From positions 1,501,557 to 1,565,556 of the forward strand of contig NZ_CP130886.1 of the NCBI RefSeq assembly GCF_030622045.1: 64,000 bases of DNA, read 5' to 3'. Positions 56,107 to 64,000 of the stretch are shown one piece after another (the stretch's first letter is position 1; every line of letters starts with the position of its first letter). The notes under the pieces are model-generated. The model did not search any database. It was not told the DNA's origin and worked only from the letters and a program-made list of their open reading frames with translations. The stretch comes from Planctellipticum variicoloris. GTDB lineage: Bacteria > Planctomycetota > Planctomycetia > Planctomycetales > Planctomycetaceae. The translations under genes and the position numbers were made by a program.

Positions 56107-56187
56107 GGGTGGCCGGGGCTGGAGCGTCTTCGCGAAGCCCCGGAATCCGCGAACCGGGGCTTCCCTGCAGTCCAGCCCCGGCCTCTC
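56107..56187. repeat. Intergenic double-hairpin repeat, family 1 copy D
   Basis: Hairpin 1 is CCGGGGCT (56113) / AGCCCCGG (56136) and hairpin 2 is CCGGGGCT (56154) / AGCCCCGG (56174). Both stems have identical sequence. It lies between the ceramidase-like stop and that gene's terminator. Confidence 0.75.
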
Positions 56188-56206
56188 GAACGTCATGCAT
56201 CCGTGT

Positions 56207-56241
56207 GCCACTGGCGGCTTGCCCGCCAGTGGCCTTTTCTT
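56207..56241 (+). terminator. Intrinsic terminator after the ceramidase-like gene
   Basis: An 11-bp perfect stem (GCCACTGGCGG / CCGCCAGTGGC), a 5-base loop, then CTTTTCTT. It separates the ceramidase-like gene from the ABC operon. Confidence 0.85.
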
Positions 56242-56287
56242 GATGATGGATCGAGGCTGCTCATCCTCCTCCGAGAAGGATCTCACC

Positions 56288-57046
56288 ATGTCAGGCACTT
56301 CCGCGACTGACATGGTCGTCCAGAATCATTCTCCTTACGATCTGCCGCCGGTCTTTCGCGCGCGAGGCCTCACCAAGGTCTACCGCGTCGGCGAGGTCGA
56401 AGTCGTCGCACTCCGAGGCGTCGATCTCGACCTCTATCCCGGCGAGTTCGTCGTTTTTCTGGGACCGTCGGGCAGCGGCAAATCGACGCTGCTCAACATC
56501 CTCGGCGGGCTCGACGTTCCCACGTCGGGAGAAGTCCGATTCCGCGATCACAACCTGGTGGCCGCCGATGAAGCGGGGTTGACGCAGTACCGCCGCGATC
56601 ACGTCGGCTTCGTCTTTCAGTTCTACAACCTGATGCCCAGCCTGACCGCCCGCGAGAACGTCGACCTGGTGACCGATCTCGCCGCCACGCCGCTGGAGTC
56701 CGCCGAAGCCCTGTCGCTCGTCGGGCTCTCGGCCCGGCTCGATCACTTTCCCGCCCAGCTCTCGGGGGGAGAACAGCAGCGCGTCGCCATCGCGCGGGCC
56801 ATCGCCAAGCGTCCCGACGTTCTCCTCTGCGACGAGCCGACCGGGGCGCTCGACGTCAAAACCGGGGCCGCCGTGCTGGAGGCGATCGATCGGGTCAATC
56901 GTGAGCTGGGAACCACGACGGCAGTGATTACTCACAATGCCGTGATCGCCGACATGGCCGATCGCGTGATTTCCATGATGGATGGCCGGATCGTCTCCGA
57001 GCAGCGCAACACGTCGCGGAAACGGGCCGGCGAGCTCGTGTGGTGA
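56288..57046 (+). CDS. ABC transporter ATPase (MacB/LolD type)
   Basis: A 252-residue ATPase. Walker A is GPSGSGKST (residues 59-67), the Q-loop is [10 protein letters not shown], the signature [18 protein letters not shown], Walker [12 protein letters not shown] and the switch [14 protein letters not shown]. The TGALD pattern is typical of LolD/MacB/FtsE-type transporters. The ATG at 56288 has AAGGA upstream. The permease gene starts 5 bp after its stop and a membrane-fusion gene follows, making a three-gene efflux or lipoprotein-type exporter. Confidence 0.93.
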   Translation: MSGTSATDMVVQNHSPYDLPPVFRARGLTKVYRVGEVEVVALRGVDLDLYPGEFVVFLGPSGSGKSTLLNILGGLDVPTSGEVRFRDHNLVAADEAGLTQYRRDHVGFVFQFYNLMPSLTARENVDLVTDLAATPLESAEALSLVGLSARLDHFPAQLSGGEQQRVAIARAIAKRPDVLLCDEPTGALDVKTGAAVLEAIDRVNRELGTTTAVITHNAVIADMADRVISMMDGRIVSEQRNTSRKRAGELVW

Positions 57047-57050
57047 TCCG

Positions 57051-59417
57051 ATGACCGCCCTGCATCGCAAACTCCTCCGCGACCTCTGGCAGCTCCGCGG
57101 CCCCGCCGTCGCGATTTCGCTCGTCGTCGCCTGCGGCGTGGCGACGTTCGTGATGTCCCTCAGCACGCTGTCGACACTGGAATCCACTCGCGCGGCCTAT
57201 TACGAACGCTATCGCTTCTCCGACGTCTTCGTGCGGGTCAAACGAGCGCCGGAGTCGCTGGCGCAGCGGCTCGCCGAGATCCCCGGCGTACGCCATGCCC
57301 AGACCCGCATCGTGCAGTTCGTCACACTCGACGTTCCCGATCTGCCCGAACCCGCCACCGGGCGACTGGTCTCGCTGCCGGACCACGGCCAGCCGGTGCT
57401 CAACGGGCTCTATCTGCAGAGCGGTCGCTGGCCGCAGCCGCGCGTCGAGGGGGAGGCCCTGGTCAGCGACGGCTTCGCGAAGGCGCACCAGCTCCACCCC
57501 GGCGACAAGGTGCGGGCGATCCTCAACGGCCGACGACAGGACCTCAAGATCGTCGGCGTGGCCCTCTCGCCCGAATTCATCTACCAGATCCGCGAAGGCG
57601 ACATTCTCCCCGACGACCGCCGGTTCGGCATCTTCTGGATGTGCCGTTCGACCCTCGAAAACGTCTTCGATATGGAAGGCGCTTTCAATGACGCCGTCCT
57701 GTCGCTGCGTCCCGGCTCCGTCGAAGCGGAAGTCCTCCGGCGCGTCGATCTGCTGACCGATCCCTACGGCGGCGTCGGCGCCTACGGTCGCGAGGACCAG
57801 GTCTCGCACCGGTTTATCTCCAACGAGATGAATGAACTGCGCGGCATGGCCCGGGTCGTGCCGACGATCTTTCTGCTGGTCGCCGGTTTCCTGCTGCAGG
57901 TCGTCGTCTCACGCGTTGTCGGCACGCAGCGCGAGCAGATCGCCATGCTCAAGGCGTTCGGATACCGTCGCTCGGAAATCGGCCTGCATTACCTGCAGCT
58001 CGTGCTGTTCGTCACGCTTGTCGGAACCGCCGTGGGGATCGGTGTCGGCATCTGGCTGGGGCGCGGCGTCGCCAGCATGTATACGCGATTCTTTCACTTT
58101 CCGGTCTTCTACTTCGTGCTCGACGGACGGGTCGTCGTCGGCGCCATTCTCGTCAGCCTGGGAGCCGCCTGCCTGGCGACGCTGGGGGCCGTGATCCGTG
58201 CAGTCCGCCTGCCTCCCGCCGAAGCGATGCGTCCCGAGCCGCCCCCGATGTATCGCGCCGGCTGGTTCGAACGGTCCGGCCTGGCGCGCCGCCTGTCGAC
58301 CGTGACGCGCATGGTTCAGCGACAGCTCACGCGACGACCGCTCCGTGCGGCGTTGACCTGCCTGGGTCTGTCGCTCGCCGTCGCAATTCTGATTTTGGGC
58401 AGCTTCATGGCGGACGCCCTCGATCACGTGATCGAAACCGAATTTCAGATCGCCCAGCGGCAGGACCTGACGTTGGTCCTGACCGAACCGACCAATGGCC
58501 GCGTGACCGCCGAGATCGCCCACCTTCCCGGTGTCCGCCGGGTCGAGCCCTTTCGATCGGTGCCGATCCGTCTCCGGTCCGGCAGCCAGTCTCGGCGGGT
58601 CGGCCTGATGGGCCTCACGCGCGACGCGGAGTTGTTCCGCATCGTCGATGTGCAGCGGCGCGCCATCCCGCTTCCGCTGGACGGGCTGATCCTGTCGATC
58701 AGCCTCGGCCGCAAGCTGGGACTTGGGGCCGGAGACTACGTCCAGGTCGAAGTGCTCGAGGGCCGCCGTCCGCATGTCCTCATGCGGGTGGCCACGCTGG
58801 TCTCCGACTTTCAGGGAGAATCGGCGTACGCTCCGCTCGACGTCGTGCAGCGACTGATGCAGGAGGGAGATGCCGTCAGCGGGGCCTTCGTCTCCGCCGA
58901 CCCGGCGCGGACATCCGCTTTGTATCAGAAACTCAAAGAGACGCCGCGGCTGGTGGGTGCCACGCTCAAGGACGCGGCCCTCCGGTCGCTACGGGAGACG
59001 ATTGCCGCAAACCTGCTGACCATGCGGGCCTTCAACGTGGCCTTCGCGTGCATTATTGCATTCGGGGTTGTCTACAACAGCGCCCGGATCGCGCTGGCGG
59101 AGCGGAGCCGCGATCTGGCGACTTTGCGGGTTCTGGGGTTCACCCGCCGGGAAGTCAGCTCCGTGCTGCTGATCGAGCTGGGACTTCAGATCGCGGTTGC
59201 GATCCCGCTGGGACTGCTGCTGGGTTACGGGCTGGCGGCCTTCGTCATCAATTCGTCGTACGACACGCAGCTCTTCCGGATTCCGCTGATCATCAACGAG
59301 TCGACTTACGGCTTTGCGGCGACGGTGACCTTGATTGCCGCCTTCGTTTCCAGTCTGGTAGTGGTCCGCCGTGTCGACCAGCTCGACATGGTGTCGGTCC
59401 TCAAGAGTCGGGAGTAA
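57051..59417 (+). CDS. ABC transporter permease with two FtsX modules
   Basis: A 788-residue membrane protein. A first membrane helix (AVAISLVVACGVATFVMSLS) is followed by a large periplasmic MacB-like domain (about 45-260), then an FtsX module (FLLVAGFLLQVVVSRVVGTQ, REQIAMLKAFGYRRSEIGLH). A second helix-periplasmic domain-FtsX unit repeats from about 425 (LTCLGLSLAVAILILGSFMA ... LATLRVLGFTRREVSSVLLI). It is thus an internally duplicated type VII ABC permease of about eight to ten helices that needs no second permease. It is translated 5 bp after the ATPase gene. Confidence 0.92.
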   Translation: MTALHRKLLRDLWQLRGPAVAISLVVACGVATFVMSLSTLSTLESTRAAYYERYRFSDVFVRVKRAPESLAQRLAEIPGVRHAQTRIVQFVTLDVPDLPEPATGRLVSLPDHGQPVLNGLYLQSGRWPQPRVEGEALVSDGFAKAHQLHPGDKVRAILNGRRQDLKIVGVALSPEFIYQIREGDILPDDRRFGIFWMCRSTLENVFDMEGAFNDAVLSLRPGSVEAEVLRRVDLLTDPYGGVGAYGREDQVSHRFISNEMNELRGMARVVPTIFLLVAGFLLQVVVSRVVGTQREQIAMLKAFGYRRSEIGLHYLQLVLFVTLVGTAVGIGVGIWLGRGVASMYTRFFHFPVFYFVLDGRVVVGAILVSLGAACLATLGAVIRAVRLPPAEAMRPEPPPMYRAGWFERSGLARRLSTVTRMVQRQLTRRPLRAALTCLGLSLAVAILILGSFMADALDHVIETEFQIAQRQDLTLVLTEPTNGRVTAEIAHLPGVRRVEPFRSVPIRLRSGSQSRRVGLMGLTRDAELFRIVDVQRRAIPLPLDGLILSISLGRKLGLGAGDYVQVEVLEGRRPHVLMRVATLVSDFQGESAYAPLDVVQRLMQEGDAVSGAFVSADPARTSALYQKLKETPRLVGATLKDAALRSLRETIAANLLTMRAFNVAFACIIAFGVVYNSARIALAERSRDLATLRVLGFTRREVSSVLLIELGLQIAVAIPLGLLLGYGLAAFVINSSYDTQLFRIPLIINESTYGFAATVTLIAAFVSSLVVVRRVDQLDMVSVLKSRE

Positions 59418-59423
59418 GGCGGC

Positions 59424-60635
59424 ATGTCGAGGTCTTTGCGGAGCAGGATTCTCGGAGTCGTCGGCGTCCTGGCGGTTCTCGCCGGTCTGGCCTGGCTGCT
59501 GCGCCCGCTGCCGGTGGAAGTCGATCTGGTCGAAGTGACTCGCGGCCCGTTGATCGTGACGGTTGACGAAGATGGCCGGACCCGCGTCCGCGAACGCTAC
59601 GTCGTCGCGTCCCCCCTGGCGGGACGGCTGCAGCGAGTGACGCTGAAGAGCGGCGATCCGGTTGTCGCCGACGAGACCATCGTCGCGACCATTGAGGCCA
59701 GCGATGCAACTTTGCTCGACGACCGCGCCCGGGCTGAAACGGAAGCCCGGTTGAAGGCGGCCGAGGCTCACCGCGACCAGGCCGCCACGACGATTGAACG
59801 GGCGCAGGACGCCGCCGAAGTGGCGCGATCGACCTACGCGCGGGCCGAGCAGTTGGCTGCGTCCGGAGCGATCACCCGCGAAGAACTCGACGAACTGCGA
59901 CTCAAGTATCAGCTCGCCACGCACGACGAGCGGGCGGCGCAGTTCGGTCTGAAGATCGCCGAGTTCGAACTGGCGCAAGCCCAGGCGGCGCTCACCCGCT
60001 TCACGCCGCGCGACGGCGCACCGGCCGTGCTGTATCGCCAGGAAATCCGCGCCCCGATCACCGGGAGCGTGTTCCGCGTGTTCGAAGAGAGCTCGAAGGT
60101 CGTCGAGGCCGGCGCCAGGCTCATCGAGCTGGGCGATCCCGCCGACCTGGAGGTCGAAATCGACGTCCTTTCCGTCGACGCCGTGAAGATCCGACCCGGG
60201 GCCCGCGTCCTGCTCAATCACTGGGGAGGCGACCATCCGCTCGAAGCCCGCGTCAGGATCGTGGAGCCCTCCGCTTTCACGAAGATCTCGGCCCTCGGCA
60301 TCGAAGAACAGCGGGTCTGGATCATCGCGGATATCGTCACCCCCGCCGCCGAACGGGGCTCGCTGGGCGACGGCTTTCGCGTCGAAGCCTCCATCGTCAC
60401 CCGTGAAGAAACGGACGTGATCAAAGTCCCCGCCGGCACCGTCTTCCGTACCGGCGACCAGTGGACCGTCTATCGCGTTCAGGACAGTCACGCTCGCCTC
60501 CAGCCAGTCGAAGTCGGCATCTCCAACGACGCCGAAACGCAGATTCTGGAAGGCCTCGAACCAGGCGATCAGCTCGTCCTGCACCCCAGCGACCGCGTCA
60601 CCCCCGACTGCCGCATCACACCGCGCAAACCCTAG
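59424..60635 (+). CDS. HlyD/MacA-like periplasmic adaptor
   Basis: A 403-residue membrane-fusion protein. An N-terminal anchor (ILGVVGVLAVLAGLAWLL) is followed by a biotinyl-lipoyl-like half motif (YVVASPLAGRLQRVTLKSGD), a helical hairpin (about 95-195; ARAETEARLKAAEAHRDQAA, ARSTYARAEQLAASGAITRE), the second lipoyl half (EIRAPITGSVFRVFEESSKV) and beta-barrel domains (VWIIADIVTPAAERG, VPAGTVFRTGDQWTVYRVQD). It begins 6 bp after the permease stop. It should link the permease to an outer membrane channel; no TolC-like gene is present here. The substrate could be a lipid, peptide or drug. Confidence 0.93.
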   Translation: MSRSLRSRILGVVGVLAVLAGLAWLLRPLPVEVDLVEVTRGPLIVTVDEDGRTRVRERYVVASPLAGRLQRVTLKSGDPVVADETIVATIEASDATLLDDRARAETEARLKAAEAHRDQAATTIERAQDAAEVARSTYARAEQLAASGAITREELDELRLKYQLATHDERAAQFGLKIAEFELAQAQAALTRFTPRDGAPAVLYRQEIRAPITGSVFRVFEESSKVVEAGARLIELGDPADLEVEIDVLSVDAVKIRPGARVLLNHWGGDHPLEARVRIVEPSAFTKISALGIEEQRVWIIADIVTPAAERGSLGDGFRVEASIVTREETDVIKVPAGTVFRTGDQWTVYRVQDSHARLQPVEVGISNDAETQILEGLEPGDQLVLHPSDRVTPDCRITPRKP

Positions 60636-60664
60636 GGCTAGCTCCGCCGGCCAGCGTCGCGCAA

Positions 60665-61768
60665 TCACGGCATCCCGCGAAGCTTCGCCCCCCGCTGCTG
60701 AAACACGTCCAGCCACTGCAGCAGCAAGGCGTCGACAAACTGGTCCGATCCTTTCAGCCGCGCCGGTTCCTTCCCCCAGTAGAAACTGAACCAGCCCGCC
60801 GCCAGCGGCCGCGATCGCTCGACAAACTCATCGAGCTCCCGCGGCGAACACTTCAGCGGAAACATCTCCTCGATCACCACCGGCTTGCCGATCTGAAAGC
60901 CTTCCAGCGTCTTCAGCGCCTCGTCGACTTTGCCCTTCTCGGCATAAAGATGGACACACAGGAAGTCGAGCTTGTCGCTCACCTTCGAAGGCACAAACCC
61001 CGACGTCAGCCCCGGCCGGTCAAGACTCCAGTCCACCAGCCCCACCGTGATCAGATGGCGGTCGTTGACCTCTCGAATGGCGACCACCAGGCGGTCGATC
61101 CACAACTTTGCAATCGCCGGCCGCGGCCGCCCCGCCTGGTCCAGCGTGATCACCTGCACGAAATGCTTCCCGGCAAACGCCGGCCCCAGCCAGTCCTTAT
61201 CAGCCCGTTTGCCGCCGGGGACGACCGGCTCGTTCATCAGGTCCAGGCAGAAGATCGCCGGACTCTCCTTCACCCGCCCGGCGACCGCCCGCCAGAAAGT
61301 CGCCTGCGCCGCCCAGCGCTGAGCCTCGTCGAGCTCGTCATACCACGCCGGCACATCCTGCTTGTGATAACAGGCCAGTCCGGTGAGATCGAGATACAGC
61401 CGGTTCTCCTCCGCCAGCTTCACCAGCCGGTCGAGCTGCCGCAGCGCCGCCTCGTTGGGGCGGTCGATCGCCTCCATGAACTTACCGAACTGCAGATGAA
61501 TCCGCACCGCGTTCGCGCCAAGCTCACGAATCTCCGCGAAATCTCCTTCGACCGCGTCCCACTCCGCGTCCCAGTAGCCTTCCAGCAGCCGGCCGGTCTC
61601 GTCGTGGTCGTAATTGACACCCCACGGCACAAACGGCTTGCCGGTCTCGACCTCGACGAAGCCTTTGCCGTCGTTCGACACGCGAATCCAGGGCAGCGGC
61701 TCGGTGGCCCAGGCGGCCGAATTGCCGCATGTCATCATCAGCCAGAGAAACCATTTCAGGCAGGGCAT
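60665..61768 (-). CDS. Secreted GH5-like glycoside hydrolase
   Basis: A 367-residue secreted (beta/alpha)8 protein. It has a signal peptide (LKWFLWLMMTCGNSAAWA), then FVPWGVNYDHDETGRLLEGY, ELGANAVRIHLQFGKFME, a likely acid/base Glu in CLDLMNEPV (about residue 176) and a likely nucleophile in GKPVVIEEMFPL (about residue 297). This spacing fits clan GH-A (GH5-like or the cellulase superfamily). AGGAG seven bases before the ATG fixes the start. Substrate unknown; an inactive relative cannot be excluded. Confidence 0.82.
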   Translation of the reverse strand: MPCLKWFLWLMMTCGNSAAWATEPLPWIRVSNDGKGFVEVETGKPFVPWGVNYDHDETGRLLEGYWDAEWDAVEGDFAEIRELGANAVRIHLQFGKFMEAIDRPNEAALRQLDRLVKLAEENRLYLDLTGLACYHKQDVPAWYDELDEAQRWAAQATFWRAVAGRVKESPAIFCLDLMNEPVVPGGKRADKDWLGPAFAGKHFVQVITLDQAGRPRPAIAKLWIDRLVVAIREVNDRHLITVGLVDWSLDRPGLTSGFVPSKVSDKLDFLCVHLYAEKGKVDEALKTLEGFQIGKPVVIEEMFPLKCSPRELDEFVERSRPLAAGWFSFYWGKEPARLKGSDQFVDALLLQWLDVFQQRGAKLRGMP

Positions 61769-62133
61769 CGGAGAACTCCTTCAAATCGGGTCGTCATATC
61801 GCCACAGCCCGAGCGTGAGAGCAAGTCTTCTATAGTGGATGATGGCGGGCGCACTCGCCGTGCTGCAAGCCCGGATGTCCGCAACCGCCGCGGACCTGCG
61901 CGGCGCCTGCGGTCTGATCGAACCTCGCAGCACCCGAGCGGATGTCCGACCGTCGCGGGTGAAATGCCGAAAAAGGCGAACCGCCTGACGCGTAAATGCG
62001 AACTAGGCTTTATCGCTGAGAGCGAAAATGAGTGAGCGGCCGTTCTGAAAGGCCCCCGGTGCGTCACCTGCGGGTCGCTCTCGCATTTGCGGGATTCGTT
62101 GAGAATCGGCGTCGATTTCTGGGGGGAGCGATA
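61769..62133. other. Divergent intergenic region with several small hairpins
   Basis: 365 bases without a supported gene, serving the GH5-like gene (minus) and the TIGR03067 gene (plus). Around 61966-62070 there is a run of short potential hairpins, including GCC/GGC (61966/61975), GGCG/CGCC (61975/61982), GGCC/GGCC (62038/62051) and GGTG/CACC (62058/62065). The first two share one arm and are mutually exclusive. Confidence 0.5.
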
Positions 62134-62562
62134 ATGCGACTTGGAATTGCAATTGGCCTGGCGATGAGTCTGGTGATGTGCGTCGGCGCGGTCCAGGGCG
62201 AAGACTCGGTACAGGGGGCCTGGAAACTCAGCTCCGGGGAGGCCCAGGGCAAGCCGCTCACGGAGAAGGAAATCAAGAACGCGAAACTGGTCATCAAGGG
62301 AGACGAGTACCACTTTACGCTCGACGGCGGCGAAGCCATCACCGGAACGCAGACCCTGGACTCGACGGCCAAGATCAAGACGATCGATATCAAGGACGCC
62401 AGCGGCCCCAATAAGGGCAAGACCTGTCTGGGAATCTACGAACTGAAAGGAGATGAATTCCGCGTCGCGTTTGCTCCGCCCGGCAAGGCCCGGCCGACAA
62501 AGTTCGCGACCGCTCCCGACAGCGGCAACTGGGTCCATGTGTGGAAGCGAGTGAAGGAATAG
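62134..62562 (+). CDS. Secreted TIGR03067-domain protein
   Basis: A 142-residue secreted protein with a signal peptide (LGIAIGLAMSLVMCVGAVQG). The mature part starts DSVQGAWKLSSGEAQGKPLT and continues KLVIKGDEYHFTL, KTIDIKDASGPNKGKTCLGI, YELKGDEFRVAFAPPGKARP, the lipocalin-like beta pattern of TIGR03067, a family expanded in planctomycetes. The ATG at 62134 with GGGGGAG upstream is chosen over an earlier frame start at 62032. Function unknown. Confidence 0.88.
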   Translation: MRLGIAIGLAMSLVMCVGAVQGEDSVQGAWKLSSGEAQGKPLTEKEIKNAKLVIKGDEYHFTLDGGEAITGTQTLDSTAKIKTIDIKDASGPNKGKTCLGIYELKGDEFRVAFAPPGKARPTKFATAPDSGNWVHVWKRVKE

Positions 62563-62660
62563 CGGGGGAGTCGAGAGTTGAGAGCGGAGAGTTGAGAGTC
62601 GGAAGGAAATGCGGCCCTTTGCCCGAGACTCGCTGTTCTCAGTTGCTGACAAAACAGAAC

Positions 62661-62688
62661 AGCCCGGTTGCCATGAGGCGACCGGGCT
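62661..62688. terminator. Bidirectional terminator between convergent genes
   Basis: A 12-bp stem with one G-T pair (AGCCCGGTTGCC / GGCGACCGGGCT) and an ATGA loop. T-rich sequence follows on both sides (GCTGTTT on plus, TGTTCTGTTTTG on minus). It separates the TIGR03067 gene and the Gfo/Idh/MocA gene. Confidence 0.75.
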
Positions 62689-62722
62689 GCTGTTTCATAC
62701 GACACATTGACCGACGAGTCGA

Positions 62723-64000
62723 TTAGTACTCGGTATCGGTTTTGATGCCCGGCATCGGGACCGGGTATTTCCCCTCGGCGTCCGCCATGAGGGGGGAGGG
62801 GCCGTCGAGGGTCAGTTGATCGACGTTGGGAGCGAAGTCGTTTTCGCTGTTGAGCATCTCGTCATAGGTCACGATCCGGCCGGTGTGGGCGGCCATGCGG
62901 CCCATGGCGGTGACGAGGCTGGCTTCGGCGCCGCGCTTGACCTCGTTATAAGGCTTGTCGTTCCGGATGGCGTCGAGCAGGTCGTCCCATTCGACGTCGT
63001 AGGGATTCGGCTCGGGCTGCTTGGCGGCCCAGATCAGATCGTCTTTGTTGCCAATCCGCTGTGAATTGTACATCCGGGCCCGTGACGGCGCGTGACCGGA
63101 GGTCGAGATGATCGCCGAGCCCTTGCTGCCGTGGGCGTAGCTGGCGAACTCGTTGTAGCAGCCGGGCATGGTCCGGCCGTTGAGAAACAGCTTGGCGCCG
63201 TCGTTGAAGGTGTATTCGACTTCATAGTTGTCGAAGTTCTGATCGACGTAGTCGCCGCGGTAGTGACGTCCGCCAGAGGCCTTGGCTTCGACGGGCCAGG
63301 CGTCCTTCATCCAGCAGCACTCGTCGATGTTGTGGATGAGGAAATCGCTGAATCCGCCGCCGCTGGCCCACAGGAAGCCGTGGAAGTTGCGGATCTGGTA
63401 CATCAGCTCGGAAATTCCTTCCGGCTTCTTGTTGACAAACGCGGAACCGGTCGGGCCGGCCATGCGATAGGCGCGGAGCATTTCCAGCTCGCCGATCTCG
63501 CCGTCCTGGATACGGTTAAACAGTTCGCCGCGGGCATGGCAGTGGCGGCACATCAGGCCGACGCCGACCTTGAGGTTCTTCTTGACCGACTCTTCGCCGA
63601 GGGCCAGCATCTTGCGGGTGCTGGGGCCGTCGACGGTGATCGGCTTCTCCATGAAGACGTTGAGGCCCTTCTGGATGGCGTAGGTGAAGTGGACCCAGCG
63701 GAAGGCGACGGGGGTCGTCAGGACGACGATATCGCCGGGCTTGAGGGCGTCCATGGCCTGCTTGTAGCCGTCGAAGCCGATGAACTTGCGATCGGCGGGG
63801 ACGTCGATCTTTTTCTCGTACTGGGTGTTGATGCTTTCGTAGCTGTTCTTGAGCTTGTCTTCGAAGACGTCGGCCATGGCGACAAGCTTGACGGGACCTT
63901 TCTCCCGCGAGAGGGCGTTGCCGAGGGCGCCGGTGCCGCGGCCGCCGCAGCCGACGAGGGCGATCTGGATGGTGTCGTCCGAGCCGGCGTAGACGTGGGA
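62723..64000 (-). CDS. Gfo/Idh/MocA family protein, N-terminus outside window
   Basis: The frame is open from the window edge, giving 425 residues, and the true start lies beyond 64000. Translating past the internal ATG at 63877 recovers the Rossmann start IQIALVGCGGRGTGALGNAL, so the protein is clearly longer than a start at 63877 would give. Further motifs are VVLTTPVAFRWVHFTYAI, MEKPITVDGPSTRKML and VGVGLMCRHCHARGELFNRI; FNDGAKLFLNGRTMPGCYNE lies in the C-terminal domain. This is the long planctomycete type, often exported by Tat (the signal would be upstream). It probably acts on a sugar or polyol with tightly bound NAD(P). Confidence 0.92.
   Translation of the reverse strand, partial: SHVYAGSDDTIQIALVGCGGRGTGALGNALSREKGPVKLVAMADVFEDKLKNSYESINTQYEKKIDVPADRKFIGFDGYKQAMDALKPGDIVVLTTPVAFRWVHFTYAIQKGLNVFMEKPITVDGPSTRKMLALGEESVKKNLKVGVGLMCRHCHARGELFNRIQDGEIGELEMLRAYRMAGPTGSAFVNKKPEGISELMYQIRNFHGFLWASGGGFSDFLIHNIDECCWMKDAWPVEAKASGGRHYRGDYVDQNFDNYEVEYTFNDGAKLFLNGRTMPGCYNEFASYAHGSKGSAIISTSGHAPSRARMYNSQRIGNKDDLIWAAKQPEPNPYDVEWDDLLDAIRNDKPYNEVKRGAEASLVTAMGRMAAHTGRIVTYDEMLNSENDFAPNVDQLTLDGPSPLMADAEGKYPVPMPGIKTDTEY

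Noticed and set aside
61861-62133. Known riboswitch class upstream of the TIGR03067 gene
   Set aside because: Cobalamin, SAM, glycine, c-di-GMP and fluoride signature sequences were considered; none matched well enough. Only the loose hairpin run was retained as a finding.

Overview
The window reads as a chromosomal segment of a high-GC planctomycete (order Planctomycetales, probably Planctomycetaceae). The call rests on several lineage-typical families found together: a DUF1559 pseudopilin-like protein next to a carboxypeptidase-regulatory-like lipoprotein, a PSD1 (DUF1549/DUF1553) cytochrome c followed by DUF1501 proteins, TPR/FG-GAP/ASPIC-UnbV proteins, a sulfatase, a secreted neutral-ceramidase-like protein, a TIGR03067 protein, a DUF6677 protein and secreted-type Gfo/Idh/MocA proteins. 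I see no rRNA, tRNA, CRISPR array, transposase, integrase or phage gene. Most of the region looks like ordinary core and secretome chromosome.

Layout. 1-6 kb (minus): DUF1559 protein, small lipoprotein, large TPR/FG-GAP/ASPIC lipoprotein and a further TPR membrane protein that leaves the window. 6.3-9.3 kb (minus): a small membrane protein, a thioredoxin-type arsenate reductase and acetolactate synthase large subunit. 9.6-19.6 kb (plus): secreted FG-GAP protein, double M16 protease, RpoD-type sigma factor, secreted coiled-coil protein and MurA. 19.7-25.9 kb (plus): Maf-like protein, aminotransferase, then a Wzm/Wzt ABC exporter, a SAM methyltransferase and a GT4 glycosyltransferase, which look like an ABC-dependent O-antigen/polysaccharide unit. 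26-28.4 kb (minus): sulfatase, RNase HI, IF-1. 28.7-36 kb: orphan Flp-type pilin, HPPK with a C-terminal extension, a lipoprotein built of about five NTF2-like repeats, a DUF3445 protein, a YheT-type hydrolase and a PQQ beta-propeller protein. 36.3-42.4 kb (plus): PSD1 cytochrome plus two DUF1501 proteins. 42.5-45 kb (minus): ThiL and an HtrA/DegP protease. 45.3-52.3 kb (plus): small TPR protein, acyl-CoA-dehydrogenase-like protein, DUF6677 protein, tiny membrane protein, then HpaI-type aldolase, Gfo/Idh/MocA and two SDRs. 52.4-60.6 kb: an unrecognised small protein, a secreted beta-propeller protein, a ceramidase-like protein, and a three-gene MacAB-like ABC efflux operon. 60.7-64 kb: GH5-like hydrolase, TIGR03067 protein and a Gfo/Idh/MocA protein cut by the window end.

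Functional themes are envelope and secretome biology (polysaccharide export, peptidoglycan precursor synthesis, quality-control proteases, lipoproteins, polysaccharide and sulfate-ester breakdown) mixed with scattered housekeeping genes. The most distinctive non-coding content is two families of short intergenic double-hairpin repeats. One of them shows a compensatory base change in its stem. Several strong intrinsic-terminator-like hairpins are also present. I did not find a convincing wholly new multi-gene system. The best candidates for follow-up are the NTF2-repeat lipoprotein, the repeat families, the HPPK C-terminal extension, the diverged Maf protein and the Wzt/methyltransferase pairing.
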